A stretch of DNA of 32,314 nucleotides. Origin: Alphaproteobacteria bacterium (GTDB lineage Bacteria; Pseudomonadota; Alphaproteobacteria; Micropepsales; Micropepsaceae). The position numbers and the translations under genes were made by a program. How positions within the stretch are numbered: the first letter of the stretch is position 1; every line of letters starts with the position of its first letter. Location of the stretch: positions 1 to 32,314 of the forward strand of contig JAIOQG010000343.1 of the NCBI GenBank assembly GCA_021413465.1, in the 5' to 3' direction. A model generated the notes under the pieces. It saw only the letters and a list, made by a program, of their open reading frames with translations, was not told where the DNA came from and searched no databases. Shown piece by piece: positions 20,042 to 28,097 of the stretch.

Positions 20042-20479
20042 ATGCGTTCCACAAATACAAAGATAAGTTCCGCGCCGAAAGGTGGGTTTTTGGCGAAGCT
20101 CCGTGCGGCGGGATTGCGTCCGACGCGCCAAAGGCTGGCGCTGGGAAAGTTGTTGTTTGCTCCGGGCGACAGGCATGTCACGGCAGAAGGATTGCACGGT
20201 GAGGCGACGCGTGCAGGAGCGAAACTCTCGCTTGCGACTGTTTACAATACGTTGCATCAGTTCACGTCCGCAGGGTTGTTGCGGCAGGTCATTGTCGACG
20301 GCGAAAAAACTTACTTCGACACAAACATGGGCGATCATCACCACTTCTATGTCGAAGACCAAGCGCTGCTGATGGACATTCCTGGAGACACCGTGCGTAT
20401 CGATGGATTGCCGAAAGCTCCGGCAGGAACCGAGATCGAGCGTGTCGAAGTTGTGGTGCGCTTGAAATCGAGAAATTAG
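20042..20479 (+). CDS. irr: Fur-family regulator, Irr type
   Basis: LRAAGLRPTRQRLALGKLLF...HVTAEGLHGEATRAGAKLSLATVYNTLHQFTSAGLLRQVIVDGEKTYFDTNMGDHHHFYVED. ORF opens at TTG 19934; ATG 20042 is the more plausible start. Divergent from fabA. Confidence 0.85.
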   Translation: MRSTNTKISSAPKGGFLAKLRAAGLRPTRQRLALGKLLFAPGDRHVTAEGLHGEATRAGAKLSLATVYNTLHQFTSAGLLRQVIVDGEKTYFDTNMGDHHHFYVEDQALLMDIPGDTVRIDGLPKAPAGTEIERVEVVVRLKSRN

Positions 20480-20490
20480 AACTGTTCTAA
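20476..20490. promoter_or_regulatory. Candidate Irr (ICE-like) operator: TTAGAACTGTTCTAA
   Basis: Perfect 7-1-7 palindrome resembling the alphaproteobacterial ICE consensus (TTAGAA-N3-TTCTAA), overlapping the irr stop codon and 4 bp upstream of a -35 box. Confidence 0.7.
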
Positions 20491-20494
20491 GGTA

Positions 20495-20522
20495 TTGACA
20501 CCGGCGTTCAGCGGCATATGTT
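20495..20522 (+). promoter_or_regulatory. Candidate sigma70-type promoter of the rubrerythrin gene
   Basis: TTGACA (20495-20500), 16-nt spacer, TATGTT (20517-20522), ~66 bp before ATG 20589. Confidence 0.6.
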
Positions 20523-20588
20523 GCTCCGATCGAGCGCTCTTTTTTGCAAGTTGCGTTCCCAGGTCAACTCGAAGGGAAAGGGATCCCA

Positions 20589-21008
20589 ATGGCAAAGCTT
20601 TCCGGTTCAAAGACACATGACAATCTGAAAGCGGCATTCGCCGGCGAGAGCCAGGCCAATCGCCGCTATTTGTATTTTGCGCAGAAGGCCGACGTCGAAG
20701 GCTACAACGACGTTGCAGCCGTGTTCCGCTCAACGGCGGAAGGCGAAACCGGCCACGCGCACGGCCATCTTGAGTTTATGGAATCGGTGGGCGATCCGGC
20801 GACGGGTCTGAAGATCGGACCGACAGGCGACAATCTGAAAGCGGCAATCGCCGGCGAGACGCACGAATACACGGATATGTATCCCGGTATGGCGAAAACC
20901 GCGCGCCAAGAGGGCTTTGACGAAATCGCCGATTGGTTCGAGACCTTGGCCAAGGCGGAAAAAAGCCACGCGGGCCGCTTCCAGAAGGCGTTCGATACGC
21001 TCGGTTAG
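20589..21008 (+). CDS. Rubrerythrin (diiron domain only, no rubredoxin domain)
   Basis: [46 protein letters not shown] and [20 protein letters not shown]...[10 protein letters not shown]; ExxH ligand motifs; no Cys in the protein. ATG 20589 preferred over upstream ORF start 20544. Confidence 0.92.
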   Translation: MAKLSGSKTHDNLKAAFAGESQANRRYLYFAQKADVEGYNDVAAVFRSTAEGETGHAHGHLEFMESVGDPATGLKIGPTGDNLKAAIAGETHEYTDMYPGMAKTARQEGFDEIADWFETLAKAEKSHAGRFQKAFDTLG

Positions 21009-21013
21009 CGTTC

Positions 21014-21051
21014 AATGCGCCCTTGTCCCAATCGCGCGGCAAGGGCGCATT
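21014..21051 (+). other. Intercistronic stem-loop between rubrerythrin and Fe-S protein genes
   Basis: Perfect 12-bp stem AATGCGCCCTTG (21014-21025) / CAAGGGCGCATT (21040-21051), 14-nt loop, no following T-tract. Confidence 0.65.
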
Positions 21052-21128
21052 CCACTCACAATAATCTTTGCGGAAACGCGCACGATCGGGCGTGAAGGAA
21101 TTCGCACGATCTCAAGGACGGTTGTCAC

Positions 21129-22475
21129 GTGAGAGAAGGTAGTCTGGAAGCGCCCAAGCGCCACCCGCTAAACTGGCAAGATCCGGACTTTACGGATGCC
21201 GCGAAGCTTGACGAAGAGATGCGGCGGGTCTTCGACATCTGTCACGGTTGCCGGCGATGTTTCAATTTGTGCGATTCTTTTCCGCGCCTGTTCGATCTGG
21301 TCGATAACTCGCCGACGGAAGAACTCGATGGTGTGAAGTCGGAGGACTTCTCGCCTGTCGTCGAGGCCTGCACCTTGTGCGACATGTGCTTCATGACGAA
21401 GTGCCCATACGTGCCGCCCCATGAGTTCAATCTCGATTTTCCTCATTTGATGTTGCGATACCGTGCAGCGGAAGCCAAAGCCGGAAAGACTCATTTCGTT
21501 GCCGGCCAGCTTGCCGAGATGGATCGGAACGGCACGATTGCCACCGCAGTGGCGCCGATTGCGAATTGGGGTTCGGATACTAAGAATAAGTTTACGCGCA
21601 AGATCGCCGAGTCCGTTGCAGGGATCGACGCGCGCGCTGAGTTGCCGAAGTTCAATTCGCGCACATTCGTGATGGCCGATCGGCGGGATCCGGCGGTAGT
21701 CAACCAAGCTGCGCCTGCGTATGGCAGGCGCAAAGCGCTGATTTTTGCGACGTGCTTTGTGAATTACAATCGACCGCCAACGGGGATGGCGGCGCGCGCG
21801 GTGCTCAACCATTTGGGCGTTGAGACGCAAGTCGGCTATCCGGGTTGCTGCGGCATGCCGTTCTTGGAGCAGGCCGATTTGGCGCGTGTGGCGGCGCAGG
21901 CCGAGAAGGTTTCAAAGGCGCTGCTGCCGTTCGTCGATCAGGGCTACGACATCATTGCGCTGACGGCGAGTTGCGGGTTGATGCTCAAATTCGAGTGGCC
22001 GCTAATTTCGCCGGCAAACGAGGAACTTAAACGTCTCGCGAAGGCGACCTACGATATCGACGAGTATGTCGTCGATATCGCGAAGAAGGAGGGGTTGCCT
22101 CCTGGCATGAAGCCCATCGACGGTGGTGTCAGTGTCCACTTGGCGTGTCATGCGCGGGCGCAGAACATAGGGCCGAAGGCTGCCGAGATGCTGCGGCTGG
22201 TCCCCGAAACGAAGGTCGATGTGATCGAACGCTGCTCGGGGCATGGCGGAACGTTCGGCGTGTTGAAACCGACGCACGAGGTCGCGATGAAGATCGGGAA
22301 ACCTGCGGCGCGGACGGCGAATTCACAGGCGCACGCCCACGTCGTGTCGGATTGTCCGCTGGCGGCGAAACATTTGAAGCAAGGAATGCGGGCGCTCGAC
22401 GGAGAGGCTAAGGCGCCATCCGACATCGCGCATCCGATCGAATTGATGGCAAGGGCCTATGGCCTTGCGGAGTGA
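21129..22475 (+). CDS. GlpC/HdrD-like (Fe-S)-binding protein with two ferredoxin-type clusters and CCG domains
   Basis: CHGCRRCFNLC, CTLCDMCFMTKCP, YPGCCGMPFLEQ, LACHARAQNIGPKAAEMLRL and ERCSGHGGTFGVLK. GTG start. Confidence 0.88.
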   Translation: MREGSLEAPKRHPLNWQDPDFTDAAKLDEEMRRVFDICHGCRRCFNLCDSFPRLFDLVDNSPTEELDGVKSEDFSPVVEACTLCDMCFMTKCPYVPPHEFNLDFPHLMLRYRAAEAKAGKTHFVAGQLAEMDRNGTIATAVAPIANWGSDTKNKFTRKIAESVAGIDARAELPKFNSRTFVMADRRDPAVVNQAAPAYGRRKALIFATCFVNYNRPPTGMAARAVLNHLGVETQVGYPGCCGMPFLEQADLARVAAQAEKVSKALLPFVDQGYDIIALTASCGLMLKFEWPLISPANEELKRLAKATYDIDEYVVDIAKKEGLPPGMKPIDGGVSVHLACHARAQNIGPKAAEMLRLVPETKVDVIERCSGHGGTFGVLKPTHEVAMKIGKPAARTANSQAHAHVVSDCPLAAKHLKQGMRALDGEAKAPSDIAHPIELMARAYGLAE

Positions 22476-22479
22476 GACC

Positions 22480-23073
22480 ATGCCTGCTGACCAACGACGC
22501 ATTACGCGCGCCGACATCATTGACTTGACGACATACGGCAAGGAGCGGGCCGGGCGGCGCAAGGCGATCATACCCATCAAGAAGTTACGCCGCGTTGAAG
22601 TCGGGCCGCACGCGACGTTCTATTTCGAGTGCTACGAGACGATGTGGCAGCAGGTGCACGAGATGCTCTACATCGAACGCGGCGGCGAGCCGCAGATCGA
22701 CGACGAACTTAGCGCCTATAACCCGCTGATCCCGCAAAAAGGCGAGATCGTCGCCACGCTGATGTTCGAGATCGAAGACGAAAGTCAGCGCGGGCGCGTG
22801 TTGCGGCAGCTGACCAATATCGAAGAGACGGCCTATCTCGACATCGGCGGCGAGAAGGTGAAGGCCGGCTTCGAGAGCGACGTCGATCGCACCGCTGCCG
22901 ACGGCAAGACATCGTCGGTGCATTTCCTACGTTTTCGATTGAGTTCGGACCAAATCGCACGGTTCAACACTTTGTCCGTTCCGGTGATGTTGGGATTTAC
23001 GCACTCGAATTACGGACATTTGGCAATTGTGCCAACCGCAACGCGGCAGGAACTCGCCAAAGATCTCGGCTAG
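22480..23073 (+). CDS. DUF3501-family protein
   Basis: RITRADIIDLTTYGKERAGRRKAIIPIKKLRRVEVGPHATFYFECYETMWQQVHEMLYIERGG; follows the Fe-S gene by 4 nt. ATG 22480 preferred over 22459. Confidence 0.82.
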   Translation: MPADQRRITRADIIDLTTYGKERAGRRKAIIPIKKLRRVEVGPHATFYFECYETMWQQVHEMLYIERGGEPQIDDELSAYNPLIPQKGEIVATLMFEIEDESQRGRVLRQLTNIEETAYLDIGGEKVKAGFESDVDRTAADGKTSSVHFLRFRLSSDQIARFNTLSVPVMLGFTHSNYGHLAIVPTATRQELAKDLG

Positions 23074-23108
23074 GTGCAGCCGACGCGCTGATGCTTTAGA
23101 ATAGTGCC

Positions 23109-23936
23109 ATGGCGCTTTCCGACGAACAGCTTGAACGTTACGCCCGGCACATACTTCTTCGCGAGGTCGGCGGTGCGGGGCAAGCGCGTTTGCGTGATGC
23201 GCGTGTCTTGGTCGTCGGCGCGGGCGGGCTGGGGAGCCCGGCCTTGCTTTATTTGTCGGCGGCGGGCGTCGGTACGATCGGCATCGTCGATGATGATGAG
23301 GTCTCCCTTTCGAATTTGCAGAGGCAGATCGCGCATCGCACGCAAGACATCGGCCGATTGAAAGTGGAAAGCGCGTCGGAGTCGGCGCTGGCGATCAATC
23401 CCGACACGCAAGTCAACCGGCATGCGACCCGCATCAATGCGCACAATGCGCTCGAGCTCGTGCGGAACTACGACATCGTGCTCGACGGATCGGATAACTT
23501 TCCGACGCGGTTTTTGGTCAACGATGCGTGTTTTCTTGCGACGCGGCCATTAGTGTCGGCCGCGATCGGACAATTCGACGGGCAGCTTGCAGTGTTCAAG
23601 GCGCATCAGCACGTCGACGGGGTGCGAACCTATCCTTGCTACCGCTGCCTTTATCCCGAGGCGCCGCCGCCGGGGACTGTGCCGTCGTGCACCGAGGCCG
23701 GGATTTTGGGCGCGCTGGCGGGAGTGATGGGAACACTGCAGGCGCTTGAAGCGTTGAAAGAAATCCTCGGTATCGGCGAGACTATGGCCGGGCGCCTGAC
23801 GCTCTACGATGGGCTGGGCGGCACGTTTCGAACCGTGCGGGTGCGGCCAGATCCCGCCTGTGCCCTGTGCGGGCCCCAGGCCACAATGCGCGATCTATCG
23901 CACCACGGATCTACCGACGCCGTCTGTACCCCCTAG
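23109..23936 (+). CDS. moeB: HesA/MoeB/ThiF-family adenylyltransferase
   Basis: YARHILLREVGGAGQARLRDARVLVVGAGGLGSPALLYLSAAGVGTIGIVDDDEVSLSNLQRQI; CYRC and CALC zinc-type pairs; no rhodanese domain. Confidence 0.88.
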   Translation: MALSDEQLERYARHILLREVGGAGQARLRDARVLVVGAGGLGSPALLYLSAAGVGTIGIVDDDEVSLSNLQRQIAHRTQDIGRLKVESASESALAINPDTQVNRHATRINAHNALELVRNYDIVLDGSDNFPTRFLVNDACFLATRPLVSAAIGQFDGQLAVFKAHQHVDGVRTYPCYRCLYPEAPPPGTVPSCTEAGILGALAGVMGTLQALEALKEILGIGETMAGRLTLYDGLGGTFRTVRVRPDPACALCGPQATMRDLSHHGSTDAVCTP

Positions 23937-23996
23937 AAACGGCTCTGGTTCGGGCGTATTGCTCCCGGCCCTAAATTCCAACCCAGGTTTGGTGTC

Positions 23997-25868
23997 ATGA
24001 CTGCGCCCAATTTCACGGGACGCAAGATGAAGGCTCGATTCGCGCCGGGACTGCTGACGCAGGAGCCGGAGGTCGAAGCGTTGCCCGAGGTGAACAAGGG
24101 CGAGCGCGTTCCGGGGACGCCGTTCGGGTTCCTTTGGTTTCTCGTCTCGCGCCATTATCGCGGGCGGCTGGCGGCATTCGTTGCGTGCGTCGCGTTGGCG
24201 ACCGCGATCGAGGCGATGAGCCCCTACGTGTTGGGGCGGATGATCAATGCGCTGACCGCAACGGTACAGAGTGGCGAGCAGGATTGGAGCGCGGTCGGCG
24301 TGTTCGTCGCGTTGTTCGCCTGTGTTTGGTATCTGCCGGCATTGATCGTGCGCGGGGCAGAAGCGATCGACATCTATATGAGCCCGCGCATGCGGGCGTT
24401 GGCGCAGAAATATCTGTTCGCCTATCTGATGGGGCATAGCCCGCGTTACTTTCAAGAGAACTTCGCGGGCAAGCTCGGACAGAAGGTCAAGCAGGCAGGG
24501 CAGGCCACCGTGTCGTTGTTGAATATTCTGGCCTTCGAGTGCGTGCGCATCTTGGTCCTGCTCGCGGTTGGCGGTATCTTGTTGGCGCTGCAGAATGTGT
24601 TCTATGCGGCACTATTGTTCGGTTGGGCGGTCATCTATCTTTCGGTCGTTACTTGGTTGGCGCGGCGCTGTGTGAACTTGTCAAAGATTTTTTCGGACGA
24701 GGTGTCGACGTCAACGGGTCGCTTGATCGATGCGATCGCGAATGCCGACTTGGTGCGAGCATTTGCGCGCGGCGGCTTCGAGCGGCAGTTTATGTCGCGC
24801 TATCTGGCCGACGAAATGAACGCATCGCAATCGCTGCGATGGTTTCTCATCGTGATGCGGATATTCATGGCGACGGCGATGCTGGCGTTGCTGATGGGGC
24901 TTATCGTGCTTGCGATCCGCGACACGCTTTCGGGCGCGATTACGGTGGGCGGGTTTACGATGATCTTCTTTCTGGGGACGATGATCGCGCGTTCGGTGCA
25001 AGAGCTTTCCTACCGGATGCTTGATTTTTTCGAGCAACTTGGAACGCTTGCCGAGGCGCTGGAACTGGTCACGCAGGAGCACGAAATCGTCGATAGGCCT
25101 GACGCCAAACCGCTTGCCGTGCGTCAAGGCGAGATTGCTTTCGAAGACATTTCGTTCTCGCACGCCGACGGGCATCCAGTGTTTCAGGGGCTCAATCTGC
25201 GCATCAAGGCGGGTGAAAAAGTCGGGTTGGTGGGAAAGTCGGGTGCCGGAAAGTCAACGCTCGTAAAGCTTTTGCGCCGGCAGTTCGAGCCGCAGGGCGG
25301 GCGGATTCTCATCGACGGGCAAAATGTCTCCGACGTGACATGGGATTCCGTCAACGAGGCAATTGCGGAAGTGCAGCAAATGCCCGGCGTATTTCATCGG
25401 GCGGTGCGCGACAACATTCGCTACTCGAAGCCGGAGGCCGACGAGGCCGTCGTGGTTTCAGCGGCCAAAGATGCGCACGCGCACGATTTCATTGCAGGCC
25501 GCGAATTCGGTTACGACACGATCGTAGGCGAGCAGGGCATCAAATTGTCCGGTGGCGAGCGTCAGCGGGTCGCGATTGCGCGCGCGCTCGTCAAAGACGC
25601 CAAGATTTTGGTGCTCGACGAGGCGACGTCGTCGCTCGATTCGGAAAGCGAGCATCTTATCCAGGAAGCGCTGTTCGAGCTGATGCGCGGGCGCACCGTG
25701 ATTGCCATTGCGCACCGATTGTCGACGATCGTGGGTATGGACCGCATTGTATATCTTGAGGATGGGCGCATCGTCGAGCAAGGGAGCCACGCAGAATTGT
25801 TGGCGCGCGGCGGAGCCTATGCACTGCTGTGGAACCGTCAGGTTGGCGGATTTATTGACGCGGCTTGA
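23997..25868 (+). CDS. ABC transporter, fused permease/ATP-binding (exporter type)
   Basis: N-terminal TM segments; Walker A GKSGAGKST, signature LSGGERQRVAIARAL, Walker B ILVLDEATSSLD, H-loop IAHRLST. Confidence 0.95.
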   Translation: MTAPNFTGRKMKARFAPGLLTQEPEVEALPEVNKGERVPGTPFGFLWFLVSRHYRGRLAAFVACVALATAIEAMSPYVLGRMINALTATVQSGEQDWSAVGVFVALFACVWYLPALIVRGAEAIDIYMSPRMRALAQKYLFAYLMGHSPRYFQENFAGKLGQKVKQAGQATVSLLNILAFECVRILVLLAVGGILLALQNVFYAALLFGWAVIYLSVVTWLARRCVNLSKIFSDEVSTSTGRLIDAIANADLVRAFARGGFERQFMSRYLADEMNASQSLRWFLIVMRIFMATAMLALLMGLIVLAIRDTLSGAITVGGFTMIFFLGTMIARSVQELSYRMLDFFEQLGTLAEALELVTQEHEIVDRPDAKPLAVRQGEIAFEDISFSHADGHPVFQGLNLRIKAGEKVGLVGKSGAGKSTLVKLLRRQFEPQGGRILIDGQNVSDVTWDSVNEAIAEVQQMPGVFHRAVRDNIRYSKPEADEAVVVSAAKDAHAHDFIAGREFGYDTIVGEQGIKLSGGERQRVAIARALVKDAKILVLDEATSSLDSESEHLIQEALFELMRGRTVIAIAHRLSTIVGMDRIVYLEDGRIVEQGSHAELLARGGAYALLWNRQVGGFIDAA

Positions 25869-26895
25869 GGTCGAGGTCCAGAGGCTTTTTCGCCTTTGTC
25901 TTTGCCTTAATTTCGGCAATTGTCGCTTCTATGGCTTGTAACCGTTCGGGTCCCGACGGGTGCGTTTTAATCACCGACGTTGCGCGCAGGGTCTCGTTGA
26001 GGCGGCGCCAAAGCGATGCCGCAGCGGTGATATCGTAACCGGCGCGCGCGGCAATGTGGAGGCCTACATAGTCGGCCTCTCTTTCGAATTCGATTGAGTA
26101 TGGCGTACTTTTGGCGCTTGCAACCGCAGTGCCGATTGTGGCGCGCACGAAGGCATCGAGGAGACCACCAGGTTTTTTCTGAGCCTCGGAGAATTTCTTG
26201 AGGTGACCCAGAAGGTTGTGCGCGAGTTCGTGACCCAGAATTACGGCCAATTCGTCGTCGGAGCGCGTCAATTCGAATAGGCTTGTTGTTATGGCAAGAA
26301 GACGGCCGTCGGCGGCAGCGTTGATTTCAGGACTGCGGACCAACAGTGTCGGGAACTCGCAAACGGTTTGTGGGGTTAGCGTGAGCGTGTCGCCGCTCGC
26401 GAGTTGTACGCGCACGGGGCCTTCACGAGCGCCAGCATTCGAGTAGGCGACGAAGCGCTCCGTGGCGCCTTTGCCCTCTTGAAGCGGGCGACCGTTCACG
26501 TGCGTCACGATAGAGCCGACCGTGAGACCGGCAGGTGCGGCCGGGCCGCCTTCGACGGCAAGCGCGACCGTGACTTTGTCCGTTAGGTCAAATGACGACT
26601 GCAGGCGTTGGCGGTCTTCGGCGCTGGGGAAATTGGCGAGCGACCAAACGATCACTCCCAGTTCTTGCTTGATCATGTTTTGCTTAGCGCAGCTGGCTGC
26701 CGCTGCCTTGCGAAGGCGTAGTCCGACGCTTTCGACACGGGCGCGCTGCTGCATGTAGCGTTCGATACCTTCGGTTACGCTGACCGGATCTGCGACTTGC
26801 GCTGTTGTCGTTGCGGGAGGCGCTGGCTCAGTCGACGCGCAGGCGGACAGAAAGAGTGCAATCGCAACAGCGGGGCCAGACCGAAAAGCGCGCAT
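25852..26895 (-). CDS. M48-family metalloprotease lipoprotein with PDZ-like segment
   Basis: VILGHELAHNLLGH (HExxH); lipobox LFLSAC; GGPAAPAGLTVGSIVTHVNGRPL PDZ-like. ORF opens at TTG 26913; ATG 26895 gives a clean signal peptide. Confidence 0.85.
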   Translation of the reverse strand: MRAFRSGPAVAIALFLSACASTEPAPPATTTAQVADPVSVTEGIERYMQQRARVESVGLRLRKAAAASCAKQNMIKQELGVIVWSLANFPSAEDRQRLQSSFDLTDKVTVALAVEGGPAAPAGLTVGSIVTHVNGRPLQEGKGATERFVAYSNAGAREGPVRVQLASGDTLTLTPQTVCEFPTLLVRSPEINAAADGRLLAITTSLFELTRSDDELAVILGHELAHNLLGHLKKFSEAQKKPGGLLDAFVRATIGTAVASAKSTPYSIEFEREADYVGLHIAARAGYDITAAASLWRRLNETLRATSVIKTHPSGPERLQAIEATIAEIKAKTKAKKPLDLDLKPRQ

Positions 26896-26909
26896 TACAA
26901 TCACCGCGT

Positions 26910-28097
26910 TCAATCGAGTTGATAAACCAGCGACTTAAGATAAGCCGTTTCGGGCAGCATGGGATGCACCGGATGGTCGGGGGCGGCGCCGCTAGCGCGG
27001 ATCAGGCGGGCGGTGCGGTCTGCACGTGCCAAGCCGACCGCGCATTCGTGCTGGAATCGCTCGGAATCGATCGCATGGCTGCACGACGACAGGCATAGGA
27101 AGCCGCCGGGGGTTACGAGCGGCGCGGCGAGTCGGGCCAGTTTGCGATAGCCGCGGGCACCGGACTCGAGGTCCTTTTTGGAGCGAACAAACGGCGGAGG
27201 GTCGCAAGAGACGATGTCGAACCGCTCCCCCGTCGGCGCCAGTTCTTCCAATTCCACAAGAACATCGCAGCGGCGAATGTCGCTGCGGTCGGTCAGTCCG
27301 TTTGCGCGAGCCGTTTCGGTTGCCGCGTCCAATGCCGGCTGCGACGAGTCGAGCAGCACCGCAGAATTTGCGCCGGCCTTCAATGCGCCAAACGCCAGCG
27401 CGCCGATGTAGGAATAGGCGTCGAGCATCGTTGCGCCCTTCGACAGCGCGATCAAAAATGCACGATTATCGCGTTGATCGAAGAACCAGCCCGTCTTTTG
27501 TCCCGCCATCGGGTCAACGCGGTGGCGAAGGCCCGCTTCTTCGACATAGGCACCATCTTCGAGATCGCCGTAGGCTACGCGCACGTCGTCTTTTACACCC
27601 TCGTGCTCGCGCGAGGGCGAATTGCTTTTGATAAAGATAGCGCGCGGTGAGAATTCTGCGATCAGGGCATCGAGCCACAATGGCGCGAGGGCGTCCATGC
27701 CCGCCGTTCCGGATTGGGCGACGAGGACATCGTCATAGCGATCGACGACGAGACCAGGACACAAATCGGCTTCAGCGTGAACGAGCCGATAGAATGGCTT
27801 GCCGATCAGCTTGTCTCGTAAAGCGCGGGCGCGTTCAAAGCGTTCACGGAAGAAGTTCTGGTCGATTTTTGCGCCTTTGCCGGGCGCCAAAACACGCGCT
27901 GCGATCAGGCTGTGCGCATTGAAATAGGCGGTGCCGAGAGGGGCGTCGTGATCATCGACGACTTCGACAAGGGTGCCTGCCGGCAGCAGTTTCGAGGCGC
28001 GGTCCATAATCACTTCGTTCGAATAGACCCATGGCGACCCGCTTTTGATGCGGGCGCCGTGTTTGGGGTGAAGACGAAGTTTAGGGCGCGAGGTCAC
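26910..28097 (-). CDS. rlmI: Class I SAM-dependent rRNA methyltransferase (RlmI-like)
   Basis: KHGARIKSGSPWVYSNEV PUA-like N-terminus; AGQKTGWFFDQRDNR, VSCDPPPFVRSKKDLESGARGYRKL. GTG start overlapping the upstream gene stop. Confidence 0.88.
   Translation of the reverse strand: MTSRPKLRLHPKHGARIKSGSPWVYSNEVIMDRASKLLPAGTLVEVVDDHDAPLGTAYFNAHSLIAARVLAPGKGAKIDQNFFRERFERARALRDKLIGKPFYRLVHAEADLCPGLVVDRYDDVLVAQSGTAGMDALAPLWLDALIAEFSPRAIFIKSNSPSREHEGVKDDVRVAYGDLEDGAYVEEAGLRHRVDPMAGQKTGWFFDQRDNRAFLIALSKGATMLDAYSYIGALAFGALKAGANSAVLLDSSQPALDAATETARANGLTDRSDIRRCDVLVELEELAPTGERFDIVSCDPPPFVRSKKDLESGARGYRKLARLAAPLVTPGGFLCLSSCSHAIDSERFQHECAVGLARADRTARLIRASGAAPDHPVHPMLPETAYLKSLVYQLD

Noticed and set aside
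21168-21830. 220-aa minus-strand ORF opposite the Fe-S protein gene
   Set aside because: Antisense to conserved Cys motifs in the plus-strand frame; no domain recognised.
23090-23108. TTTAGAATAGTG half-site before moeB as a second Irr box
   Set aside because: Only one arm (TTTAGAA) is present; the other half lacks TTCTAA symmetry.
27026-27631. 201-aa plus-strand ORF opposite rlmI
   Set aside because: Arg/Pro-rich shadow ORF, no family resemblance.
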